The notes beneath the pieces are model-generated. The model was given only the letters and a program-made list of their open reading frames with translations. It did not search any database and was not told the DNA's origin. A program made the position numbers and the translations under genes. From NCBI RefSeq assembly GCF_036227405.1, contig NZ_CP109473.1, forward strand, positions 2,232,001-2,296,000: DNA of 64,000 nt, read 5' to 3'. The number at the start of each line of letters is the position of its first letter. Position 1 is the stretch's first letter. Below, piece after piece: positions 35,658 through 44,794 of this stretch. This DNA is from Streptomyces sp. NBC_01460. GTDB lineage: Bacteria; Actinomycetota; Actinomycetes; Streptomycetales; Streptomycetaceae.

Positions 35658-36794
35658 GTGAATCTGGACGACTTCTCCGACCTGATCGAACGCCCCGACG
35701 GGGGCGTGCGGCGCGATGCCGAGGAACGCCGGGAGCGGCTCGCCGTTCCCGCGGGCGCGCTCGGCCGGCTCGACGAGCTGGGTGAATGGCTGTCGGCCGC
35801 CCAGCAGTCGGTCCCGGTCAAGGCGGTCGAGCAGCCGCGCGTCGTCCTGTTCGCCGGTGACCACGGGGTGGCGGAGCTGGAGGTCTCCGGCCGGGCCGCC
35901 GGCACCGCGCACGAGCTCGTCCGCTCGGTGCTGGACGGGGCGAGTCCCGTCGCCGTGCTGGCCCGCCGCTTCTCCGTCCCCGTGAGGATCGTGGACGCCG
36001 GTCTGGACTGCGACCCCGAGCTGCTGCCCGAGACGGTCGTACGGCACCGGGTGCGGCGCGGCAGCGGCCGCATCGACGTCGAGGACGCGCTGACGGCCGA
36101 GGAGGCCGAGCAGGCCGTACGGCTCGGGATGCGCATCGCCGACGAGGAGGCCGACTCCGGCACGGACCTCGTGGTGCTGGGCGATCTGAGCGTCGGCGGC
36201 ACGACGGCGGCGGCGACCCTGATCGCCGCCCTGTGCGGCACGGACGCCTCGGTGGTGACGGGGCGCGGCGGCACCGGCATCGACGATCTCGCCTGGATGC
36301 GCAAGTGCGCGGCGATCCGGGACGCGCTGCGGCGGGCCCGGCCGGTCCTGGGCGACCAGCTGGAGCTGCTGGCCGCGGTCGGCGGCGCGGACCTGGCGGC
36401 GATGACCGGATTCCTGCTGCAGAGCGCGGTGCGCCGGATGCCCGTGGTGCTGGACGGGGTGGTCTCGGCCGCCTGTGCGCTGGTGGCCCAGCGGGCGGCC
36501 TTCCGGGCACCGGACTGGTGGCTTGCGGGGCAGCTCAGCGGTGAGCCGGCGCAGGTGAAGGCGCTGGACCGGATGGCGCTGACCCCGTTGCTGGACCACG
36601 GGGTGACGGTGGGCGAGGGAAGCGGCGCCCTGCTGGCGCTGCCGCTCGTCCAGGCCGCGGCGGCGCTGGCGGCGGAGCTGCCCGAGCGCGTGGGGGAGCC
36701 CGCCGACGAGGAGGCGGAGGAGCCGGAGGATTCCGCGGGGGCCCCGGACGCCGAGCCGTCGGAGGCCGGGGACCCCGCGGGGACGACCGCCTGA
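35658..36794 (+). CDS. cobT: Nicotinate-nucleotide-dimethylbenzimidazole phosphoribosyltransferase
   Basis: A 378-residue CobT that makes alpha-ribazole phosphate for the lower loop of cobalamin. FAGDHGVAELEVS, DLSVGGTTAAATLIAAL and the catalytic Glu320 in VGEGSGAL are visible. The last 40 residues are an acidic low-complexity tail unlike the core family. GTG 35658 is weakly supported by GAGGCAGAC upstream. It follows cobU by 113 bp with no terminator. Confidence 0.93.
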   Translation: MNLDDFSDLIERPDGGVRRDAEERRERLAVPAGALGRLDELGEWLSAAQQSVPVKAVEQPRVVLFAGDHGVAELEVSGRAAGTAHELVRSVLDGASPVAVLARRFSVPVRIVDAGLDCDPELLPETVVRHRVRRGSGRIDVEDALTAEEAEQAVRLGMRIADEEADSGTDLVVLGDLSVGGTTAAATLIAALCGTDASVVTGRGGTGIDDLAWMRKCAAIRDALRRARPVLGDQLELLAAVGGADLAAMTGFLLQSAVRRMPVVLDGVVSAACALVAQRAAFRAPDWWLAGQLSGEPAQVKALDRMALTPLLDHGVTVGEGSGALLALPLVQAAAALAAELPERVGEPADEEAEEPEDSAGAPDAEPSEAGDPAGTTA

Positions 36795-36817
36795 ACGCTC
36801 AGGGCCGGTCAGGGCCC

Positions 36818-37588
36818 TCAGGGGCGGGTACCGGGACCGGGCGGCAGCGGGGTCCTGTCCGGGGCCCCGCCGATCAGGTCCTGGAAGCGGCGCCGGGGCC
36901 CCGCCCAGCGCACGTCGTGGTGATACGCCCTCAGCACCGCCCGGGCCCGGGCGCGGTGGCGCCGGCGGTAGAAGCGCTTGGCCCACGGTGAGGCGGGCCG
37001 GGCCAGCCGCAGGGCTCCGATCAGCGCGATGAACGGGATGAGGGTGCCGATCACCGCCATCCGGGCCTTGCCCTTGAACAGGGCGATCAGCACGAAGCCG
37101 AAGTTGACGACGTAGGTCAGGACGACGCCCAGCCTGTTCTGCTCCTGCTCGCCGTTGAGCTCGTCCACACCGAGCGGCGAGAACCCGGCGAGCACGAGCA
37201 GGACGAGCGAGGCCGTGAGCACGACGACCTCCACGCTCTGGCGGCCCTCCTCCGTCCAGTACACGTCGTCGAGGTGGAGGATCAGCGCGAACTCGTCGAG
37301 GACCAGGCCCGCCCCCACTCCGAAGACCACCGCGAAGATCCCCGCCGCGACGCCGTGCTGACCGCTCGCGACCGCGCCGAAGCCGCCGACCACCGACAGC
37401 ACGACACCGGGGACGACGTGATGGACGTGGACACCGCCGGGCGTGATGTTGCCGAACGGTCCCTTTCCCGCCCTGATCATCCTGGTGATCATCCGGGTGA
37501 CGGCGAAGGTCAGCACGAACGCGCTCAGCGCGAGCAGCAGTGGCAGCTTGCCCGGCTCGACGATGTTCTGCTGGAACCAGTGACCCAT
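36818..37588 (-). CDS. Integral membrane protein, unknown function
   Basis: A 256-residue protein with about six transmembrane segments and a basic C-terminal tail. A conserved-looking GGVHVHHVVPG motif sits between the first and second spans. GGAGG lies 4 nt before ATG 37588. It is encoded on the minus strand between cobT and cobS; whether it is tied to cobalamin (for example a transporter) or only a neighbour cannot be told. Confidence 0.8.
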   Translation of the reverse strand: MGHWFQQNIVEPGKLPLLLALSAFVLTFAVTRMITRMIRAGKGPFGNITPGGVHVHHVVPGVVLSVVGGFGAVASGQHGVAAGIFAVVFGVGAGLVLDEFALILHLDDVYWTEEGRQSVEVVVLTASLVLLVLAGFSPLGVDELNGEQEQNRLGVVLTYVVNFGFVLIALFKGKARMAVIGTLIPFIALIGALRLARPASPWAKRFYRRRHRARARAVLRAYHHDVRWAGPRRRFQDLIGGAPDRTPLPPGPGTRP

Positions 37589-37675
37589 GCCACCTCCACC
37601 CGAGGTACCGCGTATGCGGCTTATGGGTCACTCTGCCCAATCCGGCGCTGCGCCGCACCGGCTAGCGTGCGCGCG

Positions 37676-38458
37676 GTGACCTCCCTGAACAGCCACGGCG
37701 TGCGCTTCGCCTTCGGCACCCTGACCGCGCTCCCCGTACGCGTCTCCCGCTGGGACCGCGGTGCCGCCCGCGCCGGCATGCTGTGCGCCCCGGTCGCCGG
37801 CCTCGCCGTGGGACTGCTCGCGGCCGTCCCGGGGGTACTCCTCCTGTGGGCCGGGGCGGGCCCCCTGCTGTCGGCGGTCGCCTCCGCCGCGCTCCCCGCG
37901 GCACTGACCCGCGGGCTGCACCTGGACGGGCTCGCGGACACCGCCGACGGGCTCGGCAGCGCCAGGCCCGCCGAGGACGCGCTGCGGATCATGAAGCAGT
38001 CGGACATCGGCCCGTTCGGCGTGATCACCCTGGTGTTCGTGCTGCTGGCCCAGGTGGCGGCGCTCTTCGAGCTGTACGGCCGGGGCTGGGCGGAGGGCGC
38101 GCTGGGCACGGTCGTCGCCGCCGTCACGGCGCGGCTGGCCCTCACCCTCGCCTCGCGCCGGGGTGTTCCGCCCGCCCGGCCCGAGGGCCTGGGCGCGGCG
38201 GTGGCCGGCACCGTCCCGCCCCTGGGCGCGGCGGCCACCGCCTGCGCGGTGGTCGCGGGCTGCGCGGCGGCCGGTGTGCTGGTGGGCGGACCCGGCGCGG
38301 CCCTGCACCACTCCCTCGCCGTCCTCGCCGGCCTCGGGGGCGCGCACCTGATGCTCCGTCACTGCGTCCGGCGCTTCGGCGGGGTGACGGGCGATGTGTT
38401 CGGCGCCCTGGAGGAGACGGCCGCGACGGCGGCCCTGCTCGCGCTGTCGCTGGGCTGA
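37676..38458 (+). CDS. cobS: Adenosylcobinamide-GDP ribazoletransferase
   Basis: A 260-residue membrane enzyme that joins adenosylcobinamide-GDP to alpha-ribazole, the last step of nucleotide-loop assembly. GLHLDGLADTADGLG is the metal-binding signature, and there are about six hydrophobic segments. GTG 37676 lies 7 nt after TAGCGT (leaderless). Divergent from the membrane-protein gene; functionally grouped with cobU and cobT. Confidence 0.93.
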   Translation: MTSLNSHGVRFAFGTLTALPVRVSRWDRGAARAGMLCAPVAGLAVGLLAAVPGVLLLWAGAGPLLSAVASAALPAALTRGLHLDGLADTADGLGSARPAEDALRIMKQSDIGPFGVITLVFVLLAQVAALFELYGRGWAEGALGTVVAAVTARLALTLASRRGVPPARPEGLGAAVAGTVPPLGAAATACAVVAGCAAAGVLVGGPGAALHHSLAVLAGLGGAHLMLRHCVRRFGGVTGDVFGALEETAATAALLALSLG

Positions 38459-38618
38459 GGAGCCCGACGGGCCCCGCCCCCGTGAGCGGGACGCATCGGC
38501 GCGCGTAGGCTCATTCCCGGCACATCGCGGCGGGTCCACGATGCGCCGGGCCCGGTCGGCCACCCCCTCGACCCACACAGACCGGAACACAACTCAACGG
38601 AAGCGAGATTTCACCACC

Positions 38619-40169
38619 GTGACTGCTCTCACTCTCAGCACCTCAGGTGCGGCGACGCTGCGCGCCGACGCACTCGTCGTCGGCGTCGCCAAGGGCGCTG
38701 GGTCCAAGGCGGGGAACCTGGTCGTCGCGCCGGGCGCCGAGGCCGTGGACAAGGCGTTCGACGGAAAGCTCGCCACCGTCCTGGAGACCCTGGGCGCCTC
38801 CGGCGCCGAGGGCGAGGTGACCAAGCTCCCCGCACCGTCCGGCCTCAAGGCCCCGGTCGTCCTCGCGGTCGGCCTCGGTCCGGTCCCGGCGAAGGACGAC
38901 GCGTACGACGCCGAGGTGCTGCGCCGGGCCGCGGGCAGCGCCGCGCGTGCGCTGAAGGGGTCGAAGAAGGCCGGCTTCGCGCTGCCGACGGAGTCCGTCG
39001 AGGACGCCGGGGCCGTCGCGGAGGGCGCGCTGCTCGGTGCGTACGCGTTCACCGCCTACCAGGGCGGCGAGAACAAGCTGGCCCCCAAGGGCTCCACGAG
39101 CGCGGCGAAGCTCCCGCTCGGCGAGGTCGCCCTGCTCGGCACCAAGCCGCGTGACAAGGCCTTCAAGGCGGCCGCCGAGCGTGCCGTCGCGGTCACCGAG
39201 GAGATCAACCGGGCCCGCGACCTGATCAACACCCCGCCGAACGACCTGTACCCCGAGTCCTTCGCCGCCGTGGCCACCGCCGCCGGCAAGGAGCACGGCA
39301 TCAAGGTGCAGGTCCTGGACGAGAAGGCGCTCGTCAAGGGCGGCTTCGGCGGTCTGCTCGGCGTCGGCCAGGGCTCCACGCACGGCCCCCGTCTGGTCAA
39401 GCTCTCGTACACCCACCCCAAGGCGGAGAAGACGCTCGCCCTGGTCGGCAAGGGCATCACCTACGACTCGGGCGGCATCTCGCTCAAGCCGGCCGGGCAC
39501 AACGAGACGATGAAGTGCGACATGAGCGGCGCGGCCGCCGTGTTCGCCGCCGTCGTCTCCGCCTCCCGCCTCGGCCTCCAGGTCAACGTGACCGGCTGGC
39601 TGGCCCTCGCCGAGAACATGCCGTCCGGCAACGCCACCCGCCCCGGTGACGTGCTGCGCATGTACAGCGGCAAGACCGTCGAGGTCCTCAACACCGACGC
39701 CGAGGGCCGCCTGGTCCTCGCCGACGCGCTGACCCGCGCCTCCGAGGAGAAGCCGGACGCGATCGTCGACGTGGCGACCCTCACGGGTGCCATGGTCCTC
39801 GCCCTCGGCAACCGCACCTTCGGTGTGATGGCCAACGACGACGCCTTCCGCACGTCGATCCACGAGATCGCCGAGGAGGTCGGCGAGGCCTCGTGGCCGA
39901 TGCCGCTCCCCGCCGACCTGCGCAAGGGCATGGACTCCCCGACCGCCGACATCGCCAACATGGGCGAGCGGATGGGCGGCGGCCTGGTGGCCGGGCTGTT
40001 CCTGCAGGAGTTCGTGGGCGAGGGCATCGCCTGGGCGCACCTGGACATCGCGGGCCCGGCCTTCCACGAGGGCGCCCCGTACGGCTACACCCCCAAGGGC
40101 GGCACCGGATCCGCGGTCCGCACCCTGGTGCGGCTGGCGGAGCGCACCGCGGCGGGCGACCTCGGCTGA
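38619..40169 (+). CDS. pepA: Leucyl aminopeptidase (M17)
   Basis: A 516-residue cytoplasmic dimetal aminopeptidase. Lys278 and Asp283 lie in GKGITYDSGG, MKCDMSGAAA holds another metal ligand, and NTDAEGRLVLAD is the M17 signature. It removes N-terminal residues from peptides. GTG 38619 is preceded by GGAAGCGAG. A single-gene unit with its own downstream terminators. Confidence 0.95.
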   Translation: MTALTLSTSGAATLRADALVVGVAKGAGSKAGNLVVAPGAEAVDKAFDGKLATVLETLGASGAEGEVTKLPAPSGLKAPVVLAVGLGPVPAKDDAYDAEVLRRAAGSAARALKGSKKAGFALPTESVEDAGAVAEGALLGAYAFTAYQGGENKLAPKGSTSAAKLPLGEVALLGTKPRDKAFKAAAERAVAVTEEINRARDLINTPPNDLYPESFAAVATAAGKEHGIKVQVLDEKALVKGGFGGLLGVGQGSTHGPRLVKLSYTHPKAEKTLALVGKGITYDSGGISLKPAGHNETMKCDMSGAAAVFAAVVSASRLGLQVNVTGWLALAENMPSGNATRPGDVLRMYSGKTVEVLNTDAEGRLVLADALTRASEEKPDAIVDVATLTGAMVLALGNRTFGVMANDDAFRTSIHEIAEEVGEASWPMPLPADLRKGMDSPTADIANMGERMGGGLVAGLFLQEFVGEGIAWAHLDIAGPAFHEGAPYGYTPKGGTGSAVRTLVRLAERTAAGDLG

Positions 40170-40185
40170 GTGCCGGAGCCGGCGT

Positions 40186-40254
40186 CCGCGAGCGGACCCC
40201 GCACGCGAGGTCCGCTCGCGGCGCGGACGGCCCCGGGCATACGCCCGGGGCCGT
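40186..40254 (+). terminator. Double hairpin terminator after pepA
   Basis: Two stems follow the stop: 13 bp (40186-40198 with 40209-40221) and 12 bp (40227-40238 with 40243-40254). Confidence 0.75.
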
Positions 40255-40514
40255 CGGTGTTGCCCCGGACGGCTCCGACCGGCATTTTTCCGGACATCTG
40301 TACGCATCGGTAACCGCCCGGACCCGAACCTGGTCCGGCTCGGAGCAGGGGCCCGCGTCCCGCCCGCCCTCAACAAGTGCGAAGATGGGTTCTCGGCAGG
40401 ACAGGGCCCCCACCACAGGGCCGAATAACGCAAGCGGCCGAACACCAGCCGACCGGCCGGTCACACCCCAGCGACGGGGCCCGGCGTACGGCGCACATGC
40501 ATGGAGGACGTGAC
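40255..40514 (+). other. Intergenic region upstream of lpd
   Basis: This stretch follows the pepA terminators and holds no convincing gene. It presumably contains the lpd promoter and a long leader; I could not choose a single promoter with confidence. GGAGG at 40503 is the lpd ribosome-binding site. Confidence 0.4.
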
Positions 40515-41903
40515 GTGGCGAACGACGCCAGCACCGTTTTCGACCTAGTGATCCTCGGCGGTGGTAGCGGCGGGTACGCCGCGGCCCTGCGCGGAGCTCA
40601 GCTGGGCCTGGACGTCGCACTGATCGAGAAGGGCAAGGTCGGCGGCACCTGCCTGCACAACGGCTGCATCCCCACGAAGGCGCTGCTGCACGCCGGCGAG
40701 ATCGCCGACCAGGCCCGTGAGGCCGAGCAGTTCGGCGTGAAGGCCACCTTCGAGGGCATCGACATGGCGGCCGTCCACAAGTACAAGGACGACGTGATCT
40801 CGGGCCTCTACAAGGGTCTGCAGGGTCTCATCGCCTCGCGCAAGGTGCACTACATCGAGGGTGAGGGCCGTCTCTCGTCGCCCACCTCGGTGGACGTGAA
40901 CGGCCAGCGCGTCCAGGGCCGCCACGTGCTGCTGGCGACCGGCTCCGTGCCGAAGTCGCTGCCGGGCCTGGAGATCGACGGCAACCGCATCATCTCCTCG
41001 GACCACGCGCTGAAGCTGGACCGCGTGCCGGCGTCCGCGATCGTCCTGGGCGGCGGCGTCATCGGCGTCGAGTTCGCCTCGGCGTGGAAGTCCTTCGGCA
41101 CCGACGTCACCATCGTCGAGGGCCTGAAGCACCTGGTCCCGGTCGAGGACGAGAACAGCTCGAAGCTTCTTGAGCGCGCGTTCCGCAAGCGCGGCATCAA
41201 GTTCAACCTCGGCACCTTCTTCGACAAGGCCGAGTACACGCAGGACGGCGTGCGGGTGACCCTCGCCGACGGCAAGACCTTCGAGGCGGAGGTGCTGCTG
41301 GTCGCGATCGGCCGCGGCCCGGTCTCGCAGGGTCTGGGCTACGAGGAGGCCGGCGTCGCGATGGACCGCGGCTACGTCCTCGTCGACGAGTACATGCAGA
41401 CCAACGTCCCGACGGTCTCGGCCGTCGGTGACCTGGTCCCGACCCTGCAGCTCGCGCACGTCGGCTTCGCCGAGGGCATCCTGGTGGCGGAGCGGCTCGC
41501 CGGCCTCAAGACCGTGCCGGTCGACTACGACGGCGTGCCGAAGGTGACGTACTGCCACCCCGAGGTCGCCTCCGTGGGCATCACCGAGGCCAAGGCCAAG
41601 GAGATCTACGGCGCGGACAAGGTCGTGGCCCTCAAGTACAACCTCGCGGGCAACGGCAAGAGCAAGATCCTGAAGACCGCGGGCGAGATCAAGCTCGTCC
41701 AGGTCAAGGACGGTGCCGTGGTCGGTGTCCACATGGTCGGTGACCGTATGGGCGAGCAGGTCGGCGAAGCCCAGCTGATCTACAACTGGGAGGCGCTGCC
41801 GGCCGAGGTCGCGCAGCTCATCCACGCCCACCCGACCCAGAACGAGGCGATGGGCGAGGCCCACCTGGCCCTGGCCGGCAAGCCTCTCCACTCCCACGAC
41901 TGA
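40515..41903 (+). CDS. lpdA: Dihydrolipoamide dehydrogenase (E3)
   Basis: A 462-residue flavoprotein that reoxidises dihydrolipoyl groups of E2 proteins using NAD. The FAD site is ILGGGSGGYAAA; the redox disulfide is Cys46/Cys51 in GGTCLHNGCIPTK; the NAD site is GGGVIGVEFAS; and the C-terminal HAHPTQNEA gives the active-site base. GTG 40515 with GGAGG 7 nt upstream. It is followed by sucB, its partner. Confidence 0.96.
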   Translation: MANDASTVFDLVILGGGSGGYAAALRGAQLGLDVALIEKGKVGGTCLHNGCIPTKALLHAGEIADQAREAEQFGVKATFEGIDMAAVHKYKDDVISGLYKGLQGLIASRKVHYIEGEGRLSSPTSVDVNGQRVQGRHVLLATGSVPKSLPGLEIDGNRIISSDHALKLDRVPASAIVLGGGVIGVEFASAWKSFGTDVTIVEGLKHLVPVEDENSSKLLERAFRKRGIKFNLGTFFDKAEYTQDGVRVTLADGKTFEAEVLLVAIGRGPVSQGLGYEEAGVAMDRGYVLVDEYMQTNVPTVSAVGDLVPTLQLAHVGFAEGILVAERLAGLKTVPVDYDGVPKVTYCHPEVASVGITEAKAKEIYGADKVVALKYNLAGNGKSKILKTAGEIKLVQVKDGAVVGVHMVGDRMGEQVGEAQLIYNWEALPAEVAQLIHAHPTQNEAMGEAHLALAGKPLHSHD

Positions 41904-41959
41904 TCCAGTCCCGGGGACGACCGACCACTTCCGCACTTTCGTAAGGAGCAACTGAAACC

Positions 41960-43756
41960 ATGTCGGTTTCCGTAACCCTTCCGGCGCTCGGCGAGAGCGT
42001 CACCGAGGGCACCGTCACCCGCTGGCTGAAGGCCGAGGGCGAGCACGTCGAGGCCGACGAGCCGCTGCTCGAGGTCTCGACCGACAAGGTCGACACCGAG
42101 ATCCCCGCGCCCGCCTCCGGCGTGCTCGCGTCCATCAAGGTCGCCGAGGACGAGACCGTCGAGGTCGGCGCCGAGCTGGCCGTCATCGACGACGGCTCGG
42201 GCGCGCCCGCCGAGGCGGCCGCTCCGGCCGCCGAGCCGGAGGCCGCACCGGCTCCGGCCGAGGAGGCCGCTCCGGCCCCCGCCGCCGAGGCCCCCGCCGC
42301 CGAGGCTCCCGCCGCCGAGGCACCCGCCGCTCCGGCCGGTGGCGCCTCGGGCACCGACGTCACCCTCCCCGCGCTCGGCGAGAGCGTCACCGAGGGCACC
42401 GTCACCCGCTGGCTGAAGGAGGTCGGCGAGGAGGTCACGGAGGACGAGCCCCTGCTCGAGGTCTCCACGGACAAGGTCGACACCGAGATCCCGGCCCCGG
42501 TCTCCGGCGTGCTGCTGGAGATCGTCGTCGCCGAGGACGAGACCGCCGAGGTCGGCGCCAAGCTCGCCGTCATCGGCGCTCCGGGCGCCGCACCGGCCGC
42601 TGCTCCGGCCGAGGCCGCCCCGGCCCCCGCCGCTGCTCCGGCACCGGCTCCCGCCGCCCCGGCCGCCCCGGCCCCGGCACCGGCCGCCCCCGCGGCACCG
42701 GCTCCGGCCGCGCCCGCCGCTCCGGCTCCGGCACCGGCACCGGCCGCACAGGCACCGGCTCCGGCCGCTCCGGCACCCACCGCAGCCGCTCCGGCACCGG
42801 CCGCTCCGTCGGCGCCTTCCGGTGACGACGGCGCGTACGTCACGCCGCTGGTCCGCAAGCTCGCCGCCGAGAACGGCGTCGACCTGGGCGCGGTCAAGGG
42901 CACCGGCGTCGGTGGCCGTATCCGCAAGCAGGACGTCGTCGCCGCCGCGGAGGCCGCCAAGGCCGCCGCAGCCACTCCGGCTCCGGCCGCCGCCGCTCCC
43001 CCGGCCAAGGCCGCGCCGAAGGTCGAGGCGTCCCCGCTGCGCGGTCAGACGGTCAAGATGACCCGCATGCGCAAGGTCATCGGCGACAACATGATGAAGG
43101 CCCTGCACTCGCAGGCCCAGCTGACCTCGGTCCTCGAGGTCGACATCACCAAGCTGATGAAGCTGCGCAACCAGGCGAAGGAGTCCTTCGCCGCCCGTGA
43201 GGGCGTCAAGCTGTCCCCGATGCCGTTCTTCGTGAAGGCGGCGGCCCAGGCGCTGAAGGCCCACCCGGTCGTCAACGCCCGGATCAACGAGGACGAGGGC
43301 ACCATCACGTACTTCGACTCGGAGAACATCGGCATCGCCGTGGACGCCGAGAAGGGCCTGATGACCCCGGTCATCAAGGGTGCGGGCGACCTGAACATCG
43401 CCGGTATCGCGAAGAAGACCGCCGAGCTGGCCGGCAAGGCCCGCGGTGGCGGCCTGACCCCGGACGACATGTCGGGTGCGACCTTCACGGTCAGCAACAC
43501 CGGTTCGCGCGGTGCGCTGTTCGACACGGTCATCGTGCCGCCGAACCAGGCGGCCATCCTGGGCATCGGTGCCACGGTCAAGCGTCCGGCGGTCATCGAG
43601 ACCGCCGAGGGCACCGTCATCGGCGTCCGTGACATGACCTACCTCTCGCTCTCCTACGACCACCGTCTGGTGGACGGCGCGGACGCCGCCCGTTACCTGA
43701 CGACGGTCAAGGCGATCCTCGAGGCGGGCGAGTTCGAGGTCGAGCTCGGCCTCTGA
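41960..43756 (+). CDS. sucB: 2-oxoacid dehydrogenase E2 (dihydrolipoamide succinyltransferase type)
   Basis: A 598-residue E2. Two lipoyl domains carry the lipoylation lysines K43 and K172 in [15 protein letters not shown] long Ala/Pro linker, an E3-binding domain (about 292-330) and the acyltransferase core (about 365-598) follow; His568 and Asp572 are in [10 protein letters not shown]. In actinobacteria this type of E2 may serve pyruvate as well as 2-oxoglutarate dehydrogenase, since aceE lies nearby and no separate aceF is seen here. AAGGAG precedes ATG 41960. LipB and LipA, encoded downstream, should modify it. Confidence 0.93.
   Translation: MSVSVTLPALGESVTEGTVTRWLKAEGEHVEADEPLLEVSTDKVDTEIPAPASGVLASIKVAEDETVEVGAELAVIDDGSGAPAEAAAPAAEPEAAPAPAEEAAPAPAAEAPAAEAPAAEAPAAPAGGASGTDVTLPALGESVTEGTVTRWLKEVGEEVTEDEPLLEVSTDKVDTEIPAPVSGVLLEIVVAEDETAEVGAKLAVIGAPGAAPAAAPAEAAPAPAAAPAPAPAAPAAPAPAPAAPAAPAPAAPAAPAPAPAPAAQAPAPAAPAPTAAAPAPAAPSAPSGDDGAYVTPLVRKLAAENGVDLGAVKGTGVGGRIRKQDVVAAAEAAKAAAATPAPAAAAPPAKAAPKVEASPLRGQTVKMTRMRKVIGDNMMKALHSQAQLTSVLEVDITKLMKLRNQAKESFAAREGVKLSPMPFFVKAAAQALKAHPVVNARINEDEGTITYFDSENIGIAVDAEKGLMTPVIKGAGDLNIAGIAKKTAELAGKARGGGLTPDDMSGATFTVSNTGSRGALFDTVIVPPNQAAILGIGATVKRPAVIETAEGTVIGVRDMTYLSLSYDHRLVDGADAARYLTTVKAILEAGEFEVELGL
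42570..42830 (+). repeat. Low-complexity Ala/Pro linker in sucB
   Basis: About 85 codons read almost only Ala and Pro (GCX/CCX), forming the swinging-arm linker of the E2. The repetitive GC-rich DNA is a place for length variation and assembly error. Confidence 0.8.
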
Positions 43757-43783
43757 GCCGTACAGCTGTAACCAGCCTCACCA

Positions 43784-43824
43784 GCGGCGCCCCCGTCCGG
43801 AACACTTCCGGACGGGGGCGCCGC
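43784..43824 (+). terminator. Terminator of lpd-sucB
   Basis: A 17-bp perfect stem (43784-43800 with 43808-43824) and a 7-nt loop follow the sucB stop codon. Confidence 0.85.
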
Positions 43825-43829
43825 CGTAT

Positions 43830-43839
43830 TGTCTAGACA
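43830..43839. promoter_or_regulatory. Candidate GntR-type operator, TGTCTAGACA
   Basis: A perfect 10-bp palindrome directly after the sucB terminator and 65 bp upstream of the gntR start. Its GT-N4-AC core resembles operators of FCD-type GntR regulators, and TAGACA could also be a -10 box. Suggests autoregulation; unproven. Confidence 0.4.
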
Positions 43840-43903
43840 CCACCGGTCGTCTCCGCCGCCGGTCGGCGCAGGCAGCACCGGTACGTCCCCGAAGGAGCTC
43901 CTC

Positions 43904-44527
43904 ATGACCCCGCCCGTCGTCCACTCGCTGCGCGAACAGATCCGCGAGCACATCGTGGAAGGGATAGTCAGCGGGCGCTGGAAGCCGGGCGAGCGCATCG
44001 TGGAGCGCCGCATCGCCACCGAGCTGGAGGTCAGCCAGACGCCCGTGCGCGAGGCTCTGCGGGAGCTGGAGACGCTCCGGCTGATCGAGTCCGCGCCCAA
44101 CAAGGGCGTCCGGGTGCGCAACCTCACCGCGGCCGATCTGGAGGAGAGCTACCCCGTACGGGCCGGGCTCGAGCAGATCGCAGCGGAGCTGGCGGCGCCG
44201 GCCCTCGGCCAGGACTGCTCGGCGCTCGCCCCGCACGTGGCGGCGCTGTACGAGGCGGACCGGCTGGCCGACGGTGAGGCACAGGTGCGGCACACGGTGG
44301 CCTTCCACCGGGAGATGGTGCGGGCCGCGGGGAACGCCGTCCTGCTGCACACCTGGGAGGGGCTCGGCATCGAGGTGTTCACGGCCCTGTCGATCCGCTG
44401 GCTGGGCACCGTGCAGAAGTCGTACGCCGAGGAGCACGAGGCGCTCATCGAGGCGTTCCTCCGGCAGGACCCGCGGATCGCGGTGCTGGTCAAGGAGCAC
44501 GTCCTCGGGTGCGCGCCGCGCGCCTGA
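43904..44527 (+). CDS. GntR-family regulator with FCD domain
   Basis: A 207-residue regulator: winged helix at 5-70 (RIATELEVSQTPVREALRELE) and a helical FCD ligand domain at about 78-200. FCD regulators (PdhR, LldR, FadR type) usually sense carboxylic acids. AAGGAG precedes ATG 43904. It lies between sucB and aceE, a position that suggests control of pyruvate dehydrogenase, as PdhR does in E. coli; the ligand is unknown. Confidence 0.9.
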   Translation: MTPPVVHSLREQIREHIVEGIVSGRWKPGERIVERRIATELEVSQTPVREALRELETLRLIESAPNKGVRVRNLTAADLEESYPVRAGLEQIAAELAAPALGQDCSALAPHVAALYEADRLADGEAQVRHTVAFHREMVRAAGNAVLLHTWEGLGIEVFTALSIRWLGTVQKSYAEEHEALIEAFLRQDPRIAVLVKEHVLGCAPRA

Positions 44528-44680
44528 CCGGCCGGGGACGGGGGCGCCCATCTGCGGCGCGGGCCGCTCGACCGTGCAGGTCAGCGCCCGTTTCGCCCCC
44601 TTGATCCCGTCACTCCGTGCCCCCTTTCGCGGCACCGCATGCCACTTTTCTTCATATCGAGAAGTTTTGCCCTTCACCCT

Positions 44681-44710
44681 TTGATCGATCATCGATCGGA
44701 GACTTACAGT
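44681..44710 (+). promoter_or_regulatory. aceE promoter with overlapping inverted repeat
   Basis: TTGATC (44681-44686) and TACAGT (44705-44710) are 18 nt apart. GATCGAT-C-ATCGATC (44683-44697) is a perfect inverted repeat overlapping the -35 element and spacer, a position suited to repression. The surrounding sequence is unusually AT-rich for this genome. Confidence 0.55.
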
Positions 44711-44794
44711 TCAGTCGCGGGCCCACCGGCCCGATCGCCCTGTCCTGCCAGCCAGGGCCTTCTCCACCCCCTCCCACTCCGGAAGGCGGCGATC

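Noticed and set aside
34983..37658. A long minus-strand frame covering cobU, cobT and the membrane-protein gene
   Set aside because: It overlaps three supported genes in other frames; low-complexity Arg/Gly/Pro sequence.
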